A DNA stretch of 64,000 nucleotides, from NCBI RefSeq assembly GCF_021234875.1, contig NZ_JAJQVM010000004.1, positions 62,001 through 126,000 on the forward strand. Direction: 5' to 3'. The stretch's first letter is position 1. Every line of letters begins with the position of its first letter. This stretch comes from Marinibactrum halimedae. Lineage in GTDB: Bacteria > Pseudomonadota > Gammaproteobacteria > Pseudomonadales > Cellvibrionaceae. Shown here one piece after another: positions 54,552 through 63,481 of this stretch. The position numbers were made by a program, and so were the translations under genes. The notes beneath the pieces were generated by a model that had not been told where the DNA came from, did not search any database, and saw nothing but the letters and a program-made list of their open reading frames with translations.

Positions 54552-56261
54552 TTAACGCTTTGGCGGTTTGACAATCTGTAGTTCATATATTTCATAAGTT
54601 AACGGTAAACCAGAAGGAGTCCGCAATAACTCGTAGGCATTTTCCAGTTTTTTCAATCGATCTTTACCCATTAGACCAGCTGGCTTACCTCCGTTTACAT
54701 TGTGTGCCCCGACGGATTTTAGTGCGCGGCTCAACTCACGTAAGTTGGGGTAATACAGGGTGTGGGTATGAGCTTCAAGCGCCTCAATATCAAAATGCCG
54801 ACTCACACTTGAAAACAGGCTCTCTTTCTCTATAAAGCGGTTTACATGGGTGTAATCATCAACGTCTAACCATGCTTGCCTCAATTCCCATAGCGTACTC
54901 GGCCCCAGTGTGGCTAGGGCTCCTATTGCTCCATGGGCCATCACCCTATTCAATTCTCCAAATAGCTGATCTACGTTGGCGCACCATTGAATGGCGAGGC
55001 TAGAAAACACGCCCCCTAAGCACGCATTGGATAATGGTAATTGCTCCGCATCGCCTGTAAGCCAAGAGGCGTTCTGAACAAGGTTAGTTACCCTGTCGTC
55101 ATCGGCATATTCTTTTGTATACCGCTCACGGGCATACCTCAGCATTCCTTCCGCCAAATCCACACCGATAACATTGCTCACCTCTGGAATGGAACACAAC
55201 GGGGGAATAAAAAACCCCGTTCCACAACCTAAATCCATCACGGGCAAATCCATCACGGGCAAATCCATTGCAGGCAGAGAATCAGGCGCCTCTCCAATAC
55301 GAGAGCAAAAGCGTGCCATTAGTTGAGTACCAACATGCTGCTGAAGTTCCGCCACTTCATCGTAAGTCTCCGCAGCTCGGCTAAAAGAAGAGGCGACAGC
55401 TTGTTTATGGAACGAATACCGGCCTTGACTGAGAAATTCACGTATCTGTTCCAATACCTCAGTTTCAGCATCCACATGTAATGCATGATTACTAGGCAAA
55501 ACGTGTACATCTGCGTTGTGGTTCAATCGTTGTATAGCTGAAACAGCCTCAATCGGTACTAATTGATCTCCCGAACCAAAGAACAACAGCGAAGGCATCT
55601 GCAAAGACGCTAGGGGCTGACGGTTATCTAACGTAAACAGCCATCGTAAGCCGTCCTGCAGTTGTCCACTAAGCTGTCCATTAAAACCCCCATTAAGCTC
55701 TTCTGTATGATCATCCAACACAGACCCTTTCAAAGTACGCAACGTCTGACGCGCTTGACGACTGCCTTGTGCCACTAACCCTTGGAAGGTGTGAATGGCC
55801 GCCTGCGGACTTTCTGATACTTTGCGAAAAAAACCATCAAATACCTGAGACTCCATGGCAGTAGGCCACTGATCACACGCAACGAATCGAGCATTACTGG
55901 CCAGTGTGACTAACCGAGAAACCCTTTGCGGATAATAATGGGCCAGCTGTGTGGCAATCATTCCCCCCAGAGACCATCCCACATACACCGCCCGCTCAGG
56001 AAGCTGCTGCATTAAACAATGGATATTTTGAGGGAAATGTCTATTCTCACCAAAACCCGGCAAATCCAGGGTGTAGAGGTGGCAAAAAGTATTAAGCCTC
56101 TCTAAAAAAGCCCCCCAAACCGATCGTGAAAACCCCCATCCACCTAGCAAGACAATGGGCTCAGACAAAATTGCCTGTTCAGTAGCTGCACGATAGTGAA
56201 TGTAAAGTTCAGTGGAAGACTCTTGAGGTACCACTGTTGAAGAGTGTTGTTGGGTGTTCAT
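54552..56261 (-). CDS. bioHC: Fused BioH-BioC: pimeloyl-ACP methyl ester esterase and malonyl-ACP O-methyltransferase
   Basis: This 569-residue fusion joins an alpha/beta-hydrolase (about 1-260; nucleophile elbow GWSLGG) with a BioC-type SAM methyltransferase (about 280-569; motif DLGCGTGFF). BioC methylates malonyl-ACP to start pimelate-like synthesis, and BioH removes the methyl group at the end. The fusion puts both in one chain. Just before the SAM motif there is a tandem repeat (MDLPV three times, 15 bp units). The ATG has AGGT 9-10 nt upstream and lies 8 bp after bioF. Confidence 0.93.
   Translation of the reverse strand: MNTQQHSSTVVPQESSTELYIHYRAATEQAILSEPIVLLGGWGFSRSVWGAFLERLNTFCHLYTLDLPGFGENRHFPQNIHCLMQQLPERAVYVGWSLGGMIATQLAHYYPQRVSRLVTLASNARFVACDQWPTAMESQVFDGFFRKVSESPQAAIHTFQGLVAQGSRQARQTLRTLKGSVLDDHTEELNGGFNGQLSGQLQDGLRWLFTLDNRQPLASLQMPSLLFFGSGDQLVPIEAVSAIQRLNHNADVHVLPSNHALHVDAETEVLEQIREFLSQGRYSFHKQAVASSFSRAAETYDEVAELQQHVGTQLMARFCSRIGEAPDSLPAMDLPVMDLPVMDLGCGTGFFIPPLCSIPEVSNVIGVDLAEGMLRYARERYTKEYADDDRVTNLVQNASWLTGDAEQLPLSNACLGGVFSSLAIQWCANVDQLFGELNRVMAHGAIGALATLGPSTLWELRQAWLDVDDYTHVNRFIEKESLFSSVSRHFDIEALEAHTHTLYYPNLRELSRALKSVGAHNVNGGKPAGLMGKDRLKKLENAYELLRTPSGLPLTYEIYELQIVKPPKR
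55231..55275 (-). repeat. 15-bp tandem repeat inside bioHC
   Basis: AAATCCATCACGGGC occurs twice exactly and once as AAATCCATTGCAGGC (plus strand), encoding repeated MDLPV/A units right before the BioC SAM motif. The unit is a multiple of three, so the frame is kept. Confidence 0.85.
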
Positions 56262-56269
56262 TGAGTAAC

Positions 56270-57445
56270 CTAGGTGCTCAGATGGCTATGCAGCACCTCA
56301 AGCAGTTGAGTGATATCGTCAGTGGTATGTGAAGCAGATAAAGTGATGCGTAAACGCGCTGTTCCGTTCGGGACAGTAGGTGGGCGTATTGCACCCACCA
56401 ATATGCCACGGCTTTCCAACCCTTGGGCAATGGCCATGGTAGATTCTTCATCGCCTATTAAAAGAGGCTGGATGGGGGAATGAGACGGCAACAGGGTGAC
56501 GGGCAAATGCTCCGCTTCCCGGCGAAAATAGGCAATATGTTGATTAAGGCACTCACGTCGTTGCGGCTCTAATTCAACCAGTTTCAGTGCAGCCCGAGCA
56601 GCAGCCGCTATCGCAGGAGGCGTTGCCGTTGTGTATATATAAGGACGAGCAAACTGTATCAAGCTCTCGATTAATACATCACTGCCCGCAATAAACGCAC
56701 CGTAACAGCCCAGCGCCTTCCCTAATGTCCCCATCAAGATAGGAACCTGCTGTTGGCTGAGACCCATGTCATCTACACAGCCAGCCCCTTTCGGGCCTAA
56801 GACACCAAAACCATGGGCATCATCGACCATGAGCCACGCGTTGTGCGATTGAGCAAGATCAGAAAGCGCATTCAGTGGGGCAACATCACCGTCCATACTG
56901 AATACACCGTCTGTCACAATCATCCCATGCCCGGAAACCTGCTTACCTGACAAACGCTCTGCCCATTTCTGCGCATCCCCAACACTATTATGCTGATAAC
57001 GTTTGAATGCAGCACCAGAATGCAAACCTGCGTCTAACAGTGACGCATGATTAAGCCGATCTTCCAACACCCAATCGCTTCGGCTCATCAACGCTGTAAT
57101 GCAAGCGAGATTCGCCATATAGCCAGAGCCGAATAACAAGGCGCGATCGCGTCCGGTAAATTCCGCCAAAGCCTCTTCGAGTTGATGGTGCTCGTGGGAG
57201 TGTCCATTCACAAGATGAGAAGCGCCACTGCCGACACCACAGTGTTTGGCCGCTGCTGTGAGGGCTTCGGTCACTTTGGGGTGGTTAGCCAATCCGAGAT
57301 AATCATTACTGGCAAACGACAACATTGCTTTGCCATCGACCACACCTCGGGGGCCTTGGGCACTGCTTAACACACGCCGATAGCGGTATCGATGCTCACG
57401 TTTGCGTTCAGATAAACGCGCGCTCAGTAAGGCTTCGAGCTCCAC
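56270..57445 (-). CDS. bioF: 8-Amino-7-oxononanoate synthase
   Basis: This 391-residue PLP enzyme condenses pimeloyl-ACP (or CoA) and alanine. The PLP lysine is in GTLGKALGCYGAF. The marks MLSFASNDYLGLANHPKV and DDAHGFGVLGPKGAGC are also typical. GTG start 57445 with AGAGG is used. It is between bioB and bioHC in the operon. Confidence 0.95.
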   Translation of the reverse strand: MELEALLSARLSERKREHRYRYRRVLSSAQGPRGVVDGKAMLSFASNDYLGLANHPKVTEALTAAAKHCGVGSGASHLVNGHSHEHHQLEEALAEFTGRDRALLFGSGYMANLACITALMSRSDWVLEDRLNHASLLDAGLHSGAAFKRYQHNSVGDAQKWAERLSGKQVSGHGMIVTDGVFSMDGDVAPLNALSDLAQSHNAWLMVDDAHGFGVLGPKGAGCVDDMGLSQQQVPILMGTLGKALGCYGAFIAGSDVLIESLIQFARPYIYTTATPPAIAAAARAALKLVELEPQRRECLNQHIAYFRREAEHLPVTLLPSHSPIQPLLIGDEESTMAIAQGLESRGILVGAIRPPTVPNGTARLRITLSASHTTDDITQLLEVLHSHLST

Positions 57446-57474
57446 AAATGACCTCTGTATATTCGCTATATACG

Positions 57475-58584
57475 TTATGAAGTCGCTTTCGCGGCATCAT
57501 AGAAGAAACGTTCATTATGAGCTTCTACTAATTGCTCGTTCACCAAACGTTCTTGATCGGCTTCTGACTCATGCACCTCACGCTGTTCGGGCGTAATCCC
57601 CAATCGAGCAAAAAGGGCCATGTCTTTGTTGGACTCAGGGTTAGGCGTGGTAAGCAGCTTTTCCCCATAAAAAATCGAGTTAGCCCCTGCCATAAAGGCC
57701 AGTGCTTGCATCTCGTCATTCATGTCTTCTCGTCCTGCCGACAAACGAACATACGACTTTGGCATGATGATACGAGCAACCGCGATAGTGCGAATAAAAT
57801 CGAAGCTATCAAGGTCCGCTTGATCCGCCAAGGGTGTCCCTTCTACACGCACCAACATATTGATCGGCACCGATTCGGGGTGATCAGGCAAATTAGCCAA
57901 TTGCATTAACAGGCCAGCTCGGTCTTTGTCTTCTTCTCCCATCCCAACAATGCCGCCACAGCACACTTTCATTCCGGCAGCCCGCACATTCGCTAAGGTA
58001 TCTAGGCGATCCTGGTAGGTACGAGTGGTGATGATGTCCCCGTAAAACTCAGGGGAGGTATCTAGATTGTGGTTGTAATAATCCAAGCCCGCCTCTGCCA
58101 ACGCTTCTGCTTGCTCTTCTTTTAACATGCCAAGAGTCATGCACGTTTCCAAGCCTAAGGCTTTCACCCCTTTGACCATCTCTAACACATAAGGCATATC
58201 TTTGTTTTTGGGAGAACGCCACGCCGCTCCCATACAAAAGCGGCTGGCACCACTCGCTTTCGCGGCTTGAGCTTCTTCAATTACCGCCTCGACTTGCATG
58301 AGTTTTTCTTTCTCAAGCCCGGTGTCATAACGGGCCGATTGCGGACAATACGCGCAGTCTTCCGGGCAGGCGCCCGTTTTAATAGAGCACAGTGTGCTAA
58401 CTTGAACTTGGTTTGGGTCGAAATATTGACGATGAACCGTTTGCGCCTTAAACACCAAATCCATAAAGGGCAAAGCCAATAAGTCCAAAATTTCTTGTCG
58501 TGACCAATCATGGCGAACCATAACTGACGAAGATTGGGAATGTACACCCTGATAATCAGGAAAACGCGGAGCAGAGGTTGTCAT
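57475..58584 (-). CDS. bioB: Biotin synthase
   Basis: This 369-residue radical SAM protein inserts sulphur into dethiobiotin. The radical SAM cluster motif is CPEDCAYC, and [19 protein letters not shown] and GGIVGMGE follow in order. It is the first gene of the biotin operon, 29 bp before bioF. The BirA-type operator lies upstream at 58641-58673. Confidence 0.97.
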   Translation of the reverse strand: MTTSAPRFPDYQGVHSQSSSVMVRHDWSRQEILDLLALPFMDLVFKAQTVHRQYFDPNQVQVSTLCSIKTGACPEDCAYCPQSARYDTGLEKEKLMQVEAVIEEAQAAKASGASRFCMGAAWRSPKNKDMPYVLEMVKGVKALGLETCMTLGMLKEEQAEALAEAGLDYYNHNLDTSPEFYGDIITTRTYQDRLDTLANVRAAGMKVCCGGIVGMGEEDKDRAGLLMQLANLPDHPESVPINMLVRVEGTPLADQADLDSFDFIRTIAVARIIMPKSYVRLSAGREDMNDEMQALAFMAGANSIFYGEKLLTTPNPESNKDMALFARLGITPEQREVHESEADQERLVNEQLVEAHNERFFYDAAKATS

Positions 58585-58640
58585 GATGGGGTCTCTATTC
58601 TTTTATTTTATAAGTGCCCATGTTATCCAGTGACTTAACG

Positions 58641-58673
58641 CTGTCAACCAAACGAAGGACATTTGGTTAACAG
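58641..58673 (-). promoter_or_regulatory. BirA-type biotin operator
   Basis: CTGTCAACC, a 15-base spacer, then GGTTAACAG. This matches the known BirA operator form (TTGTAAACC-N15-GGTTTACAA) in half-site and spacing. It is 57 bp upstream of bioB and 69 bp upstream of the comF start, so BirA bound to biotinyl-AMP should repress bioB-F-HC-D and might affect comF. Confidence 0.85.
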
Positions 58674-58741
58674 TGGTTCAAAAAGCAGTCAGATTCACGA
58701 TCAACACAACAATTCAAATAGACGAAACCAGACAAACAAAA

Positions 58742-59554
58742 ATGAAGCGCCCCAAGCGTTGGTTACCACAGTCACTGATCAAACGTCATACATACCGTTG
58801 CATGTTATGCCAAATGCCCCAGACAGAAAGCACAGACTCTAAATCTCATAGTGCTGCGCATGATCATCAAGGTCACAAGAGTCAGTGTCATAACGACCTA
58901 TGTCATAACGACTTATGCGAGTATTGCCAAGCACTATTACCCAAGGTTTCCGCTACTTGCGCTCGATGCGGTATACCGACTTCTACGCCGGTTAGCCTCT
59001 GCGGCCATTGTCAGAAAACACCGCCCTCTTTTGATGCGGTTATCGCACCTTTTTTATATCAATTTCCAGTGGACTACCTAATCAAACGCTGCAAGCACCA
59101 ACACCATCCTGAAATTAGTGTACTGCTGGCCCATGAATGGCTGAAGTCTATTCAATTAAGCGACAACCATGCAGGTTTACAAAACGTAGACGTGATCGTG
59201 CCAGTCCCTCAACATTGGTCGCGCCAGTTACAACGTGGGTTTAATCAGGCTGAAATCATCGCTCAAACACTCGGCCAATACTTGCATATCGACTGTCTTA
59301 CGGCGCTCCGAAAAGCCCGTACTTCAAAAGCCCAACAGCACTTAACACGCAAGGAGAGGCTAATGAATTTGAAAAATACCTTCACGATTTCAGAGAAATT
59401 CCTACACCGCTGTAAAGGGAAAAATATTGCATTAGTCGATGATGTTATGACTACTGGCGCCACAGTGGAAATGGCATCGCAAGCCTTGAAAGCAGCCGGT
59501 ATTAAAAATGTAACCGTATGGGCCATTGCGAGAACACCAGAGACTTCTTGTTAG
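58742..59554 (+). CDS. ComF-family phosphoribosyltransferase-like protein
   Basis: This 270-residue protein has a Cys-rich N-terminal region (CMLCQ, CEYC, CARCG, CGHC), then a PRTase fold with VPVPQHW and a PRPP-type loop LVDDVMTTGAT. ComF homologues take part in DNA uptake in competent species; elsewhere the role is unclear. The frame opens at a GTG (58673) inside the BirA operator; ATG 58742 is more likely. An inserted His/Asn/Asp-rich stretch (about residues 43-60) is unusual. Confidence 0.85.
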   Translation: MKRPKRWLPQSLIKRHTYRCMLCQMPQTESTDSKSHSAAHDHQGHKSQCHNDLCHNDLCEYCQALLPKVSATCARCGIPTSTPVSLCGHCQKTPPSFDAVIAPFLYQFPVDYLIKRCKHQHHPEISVLLAHEWLKSIQLSDNHAGLQNVDVIVPVPQHWSRQLQRGFNQAEIIAQTLGQYLHIDCLTALRKARTSKAQQHLTRKERLMNLKNTFTISEKFLHRCKGKNIALVDDVMTTGATVEMASQALKAAGIKNVTVWAIARTPETSC

Positions 59555-59823
59555 GTTATTTTTTAGGCTGATTCCAATTTTATCGAATAATAAACCGGTT
59601 AAAACATCCAACGTAACTGAACTAGACTGGCATATAGGTCAAATATAAACATCTTTCAGCCACAACCACATGGCGCCTAGCACTAACTTCGGGCACAATT
59701 TTAATTTGAGAGAATTCCAATAGCGCGGGCAGGCATTCACCAAATTACTGACACACCGTTCAGTACTTCATCGATCCTCCACCGTTGCCAACTGACAAAA
59801 AATTCAAAAAAGGCAAGCCATTC

Positions 59824-60975
59824 ATGACTGACATGACCACCAGTAAACCATCAACCTCCGGAATTGTGCTCAGCGGATCAGGGTTATGGACGCCACCTGA
59901 GTCAATCAGCAACGAAGAGCTGGTCGAGGCTTACAACGCCTATGCGGAAAAATACAATCAAGAAAACGCCGAGGCCATTGAAGCAGGTGAACTGAACGCG
60001 AAACCGTTTTCCAGCGCTGAGTTTATTGAAAAAGCCTCCGGTATTAAGAGCCGCTTCGTGTATCGAAAAGAAGGCATCCTCGATACCGATCGTATGCGCC
60101 CTTACATTCCGCCACGCAACGATGATGAAATTTCCGTTCAAGCCGAAATTGCGATTAATGCCGCACGTATCGCGCTGAAAAATGCGAACAAACAAGCTAG
60201 TGATATCGATGCAGTGATTGTTTCCTGTGCTTACACGCAACGCTCCTACCCGGCTATCGCCATTGAGGTTCAACACGCCTTAGGTATTAACGGTTTCGGC
60301 TTTGATATGCTCGTGGCCTGTTCAGCAGCCACGTTTGGTTTGCACAGAGCCTATGAAATGGTCGCGGCAGGTACAGCCAAATCCGTATTGGTGATTAACC
60401 CTGAACTCACCTCACCACAGGTAAATTTCTGCGATCGTGACAGCCACTTTATTTTTGGAGATGTGTCTGTCGCTACAGTGATTGAGCGTGCAGACTGCTG
60501 CCAATCCGAACACAGCTACGATATTTTAGGCATCAAAGCCGCTACCGTGTACTCCAACAATATCCGTTCAAATTTTGGCTACACCAGCCGTGCCAGCGAT
60601 ACCGACCCTTATGCAGCAGACGCCCTGTTCCATCAAAATGGTCGCAAAGTGTTCAAAGAAGTATGCCCAATGGCCGCCGAACACATCAGCGATCACTTGA
60701 GTGCACACGGACTCACGGCCAATGATCTTCGCCGCTGGTGGCTGCATCAGGCCAATATCAATATGAATTTGTTGATCAGCAAGCGCTTACTTGGGCAAGA
60801 TGCAACGGCAGATGAAGCACCGATCGTTCTCGACCAATATGCGAATACCGCATCGGCAGGTTCACTTATTGCCTTTAACCTTCACCATGAAGATTTAGTC
60901 GCAGGTGACACCGGGGTAATCTGCTCCTTCGGAGCGGGCTATTCCATCGGTTCTTTGATCGTACAAAAACGTTAG
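59824..60975 (+). CDS. FabH-like beta-ketoacyl-ACP synthase III
   Basis: This 383-residue thiolase-fold enzyme has the Cys-His-Asn triad: Cys in LVACSAATFG, His in WWLHQANINMN, Asn in ANTASAGSLIAF. It resembles the FabH homologues of Pseudomonas-type bacteria (such as PA3286), which can take medium-chain acyl-CoA from beta-oxidation into fatty acid synthesis. Length is longer than E. coli FabH, with an insert near residues 30-60. ATG 59824 is used, with AAGG upstream; the frame opens earlier at a TTG. Confidence 0.88.
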   Translation: MTDMTTSKPSTSGIVLSGSGLWTPPESISNEELVEAYNAYAEKYNQENAEAIEAGELNAKPFSSAEFIEKASGIKSRFVYRKEGILDTDRMRPYIPPRNDDEISVQAEIAINAARIALKNANKQASDIDAVIVSCAYTQRSYPAIAIEVQHALGINGFGFDMLVACSAATFGLHRAYEMVAAGTAKSVLVINPELTSPQVNFCDRDSHFIFGDVSVATVIERADCCQSEHSYDILGIKAATVYSNNIRSNFGYTSRASDTDPYAADALFHQNGRKVFKEVCPMAAEHISDHLSAHGLTANDLRRWWLHQANINMNLLISKRLLGQDATADEAPIVLDQYANTASAGSLIAFNLHHEDLVAGDTGVICSFGAGYSIGSLIVQKR

Positions 60976-61083
60976 TCCAAAAATGTTAGCCTAAAAACGT
61001 TAGTCCAAAAGCATTAAACCTTGCTTGAGACTCCATTCCCTGACTGGTAGGTTAACACCTGTATTTGTCAGGAGAATGGACCC

Positions 61084-62130
61084 ATGTCCAACACATCATC
61101 ACCTCAACACACCACAGACGTGAAGAACGACTCTCTGGACGAGAGCATCGATACGCACCCGTATTCAGCCCTCACCCCAGACTGCGTATTAGATGCAGTG
61201 GAATCGGTAGGCTATTTAACCGATGCCCGTATCCTAGCCCTGAACAGTTATGAAAATCGCGTTTATCAAGTAGGCATTGAAGACGACAATCCTGTCATTA
61301 CCAAGTTTTATCGACCTGAACGCTGGAGCGATGACCAAATTTTGGAAGAGCATCGGTTTGGTGAAGAGTTGTCAGAATTGGAAGTCCCCGTCGTGTGCGC
61401 TACAGCAAACGAAGCGGGAGAAACCCTTCATCGCTTCGACCAATTTCGTTTTTCCGTCTTCCGACGCTACGGCGGCCATGCACCTGAGCTGGATAACTTC
61501 GACCACCTTTTGGTACTGGGGCGCCTCATTGGCCGATTGCACTCGGTAGGCCAACGTACCACCTTCACGCACCGTCCCACCTTAGATGTTGAAAGTTTTG
61601 CCATCACATCACGAGAATATTTGCTCACTCAAGATTTTATCCCAAGCAGTTTAAGGGAAGCCTACGAGAGCTTAAGCCAACACCTCATCGAAAAAATGCT
61701 GCCCGTGTTCGCGCAAGTGGATTACCAAAACATTCGTCTGCACGGGGACTGCCACCCTGGGAACATACTCTGGCGGGATGACAGCGCGCACTTTGTCGAC
61801 CTCGATGATGCCCGCAATGGCCCAGCCGTTCAGGATTTATGGATGTTGATGTCTGGTGATCGTGCTCAGCAAACGGCCCAGTTAGGCGAAATACTTGAAG
61901 GCTACCACCAGTTTTGCAATTTTAACCCCGCAGAACTTAGGCTCATCGAACCCCTGCGTACACTCCGAATTATGCACTACGCCGCTTGGCTGGCGCGCCG
62001 TTGGGATGACCCCGCCTTTCAACGCAATTTCACATGGTTTAATACAGAACGGTATTGGGCAGAACATATACTGGAATTACGAGAACAAATGGCCGCTTTA
62101 GATGAAGAGCCATTGAGTATTTTTCCGTAA
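61084..62130 (+). CDS. srkA: Stress response kinase SrkA (YihE/RdoA)
   Basis: This 348-residue protein kinase-like protein has LHGDCHPGNILWRDDSAHFVDLDDARNGPAVQDLWMLMSG, the catalytic loop and metal site of the SrkA/APH fold. In E. coli SrkA counters MazEF-linked death under stress. The start ATG has AGGAG 8 nt before it. The N-terminal 30 residues are extra compared with E. coli. It is monocistronic or read with cysE, 66 bp downstream. Confidence 0.93.
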   Translation: MSNTSSPQHTTDVKNDSLDESIDTHPYSALTPDCVLDAVESVGYLTDARILALNSYENRVYQVGIEDDNPVITKFYRPERWSDDQILEEHRFGEELSELEVPVVCATANEAGETLHRFDQFRFSVFRRYGGHAPELDNFDHLLVLGRLIGRLHSVGQRTTFTHRPTLDVESFAITSREYLLTQDFIPSSLREAYESLSQHLIEKMLPVFAQVDYQNIRLHGDCHPGNILWRDDSAHFVDLDDARNGPAVQDLWMLMSGDRAQQTAQLGEILEGYHQFCNFNPAELRLIEPLRTLRIMHYAAWLARRWDDPAFQRNFTWFNTERYWAEHILELREQMAALDEEPLSIFP

Positions 62131-62196
62131 ACTACATCTCTAACGACACACAAAACGATAAAACCCAAACGAAAGACAAGGAACAAGAGAAAAACC

Positions 62197-62982
62197 GTGA
62201 CTGATACCACTTGGGAAACGATACACAAAGCCACCGCCATTCATGCACAAGAAGAACCGATTCTTGCCAGCTTTCTTCATGCAACGGTTCTCAATCACGA
62301 TACGTTAGAAGCCGCTCTAAGTTTTTTGTTGGCGCATAAGCTAGATAGCCCAACCGCATCGGCACTGCTTATTCGTGAAGTCGTGCAAGAAGCCATGGCC
62401 GCTGAACCACAAATTGGGGCCGCTGCACGAGCGGATGTTCATGCCGTAATGGAGCGGGACTCTGCGTGCGATACATTGTCGATTCCGTTCTTGTTTTATA
62501 AAGGGTATCACGCCCTTCAGGCCTTTCGGATTGCCTCTCACCTCTGGCACCAAGGCCGAAAGCCTTTGGCGTTGTTTCTTCAAAATCGAATTTCTGTGGT
62601 ATTGGGTGTGGACATTCACCCAGCCGCCACTATTGGTAAAGGTATTTTCCTCGATCACGCAACGGGAATCGTGATTGGTGAGACGGCCGTGGTCGATGAC
62701 GATGTCTCGATTTTGCAGTCGGTCACTCTAGGCGGAACCGGAAAAGTCTCTGGAGATCGACACCCCAAAATTCGTCGTGGGGTCTTAATTGGCGCAGGGG
62801 CAAAAATTCTTGGCAATATTGAAGTCGGAGAAGGCGCTCAAGTAGGTGCTGGCAGCGTGGTTTTAAAACCCGTAAAAGCACACACGGTTGTTGCTGGCGT
62901 ACCGGCAGTGGAAATTGGTCGGGCTACTACAGATAACCCCGCCCATGAAATGTGTCATGAATTAAAATGCCGAGGGAAATAA
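62197..62982 (+). CDS. cysE: Serine O-acetyltransferase
   Basis: This 261-residue enzyme makes O-acetylserine, the precursor of cysteine. The N-terminal helical domain and the C-terminal left-handed hexapeptide beta-helix (GVDIHPAATIGKGIFLDHATGIVIGETAVVDDDVSILQSVTLGG) are complete. The start is GTG 62197. Catalytic His/Asp (FLDHATG) present. A strong bidirectional terminator follows. Confidence 0.95.
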   Translation: MTDTTWETIHKATAIHAQEEPILASFLHATVLNHDTLEAALSFLLAHKLDSPTASALLIREVVQEAMAAEPQIGAAARADVHAVMERDSACDTLSIPFLFYKGYHALQAFRIASHLWHQGRKPLALFLQNRISVVLGVDIHPAATIGKGIFLDHATGIVIGETAVVDDDVSILQSVTLGGTGKVSGDRHPKIRRGVLIGAGAKILGNIEVGEGAQVGAGSVVLKPVKAHTVVAGVPAVEIGRATTDNPAHEMCHELKCRGK

Positions 62983-63045
62983 ATAAGACCGCTTATCAAA
63001 AATCTATTGAGATTTGAATTCATTGATAAGGCTATAAAGAGGCCT

Positions 63046-63074
63046 AAAAAACGGGGGTTTTTGCCCCGTTTTTT
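63046..63074. terminator. Bidirectional intrinsic terminator between cysE and hpf
   Basis: AAAAAACGGGG / CCCCGTTTTTT stem with a 7-base loop. It lies between the convergent cysE and hpf genes. Confidence 0.92.
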
Positions 63075-63109
63075 ATTCCGTTATTTTCGGCAATAAGACT
63101 TTCTATTTT

Positions 63110-63481
63110 TTACGCAACGTTATTCACTTCTTCGTCACTCACATTAGCAGCCACTGAAAGCCCATCCGTAATATTGTCAGAGACTCGTGTATTACCATGA
63201 GATTTCACTTGCCCTTTACGGTGCTTAAGCGCGGCTTCGAGTTTTTTTGCTGCAGAAGGAATGGCTTCATAAAGATCTTGAGCAACCGCCCTAATGGCCA
63301 CCTGAGTGCCCATGAATTGAGTAATCATTTCAACAGATTGTTGTTTAGGCTCAACATTCAGTACGACAGAAATAGAAGAAAGAGAGGGGTTGTGACTAAA
63401 TACTTTTGATAACTTTGCATGAACACATTGACGCAAAGCTTCAGTGACTTCAACGTGGTGGCCAGAAAGATTAATTTGCAT
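63110..63481 (-). CDS. hpf: Short-form ribosome hibernation-promoting factor
   Basis: This 123-residue protein has the HPF/YfiA fold: MQINLSGHHVEVTEALRQCVHAKLSKV and a DLYEAIPSAAKKLEAALKHRKG helix. HPF binds 30S and promotes 100S dimers with RMF in stationary phase. A GGAGGG site, 8-9 nt before the ATG, is strong. In most gammaproteobacteria it follows rpoN; here over 500 bp upstream of it hold no gene. The C-terminal 30 residues (Asn/Val/Ser-rich) are an extension. Confidence 0.92.
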   Translation of the reverse strand: MQINLSGHHVEVTEALRQCVHAKLSKVFSHNPSLSSISVVLNVEPKQQSVEMITQFMGTQVAIRAVAQDLYEAIPSAAKKLEAALKHRKGQVKSHGNTRVSDNITDGLSVAANVSDEEVNNVA

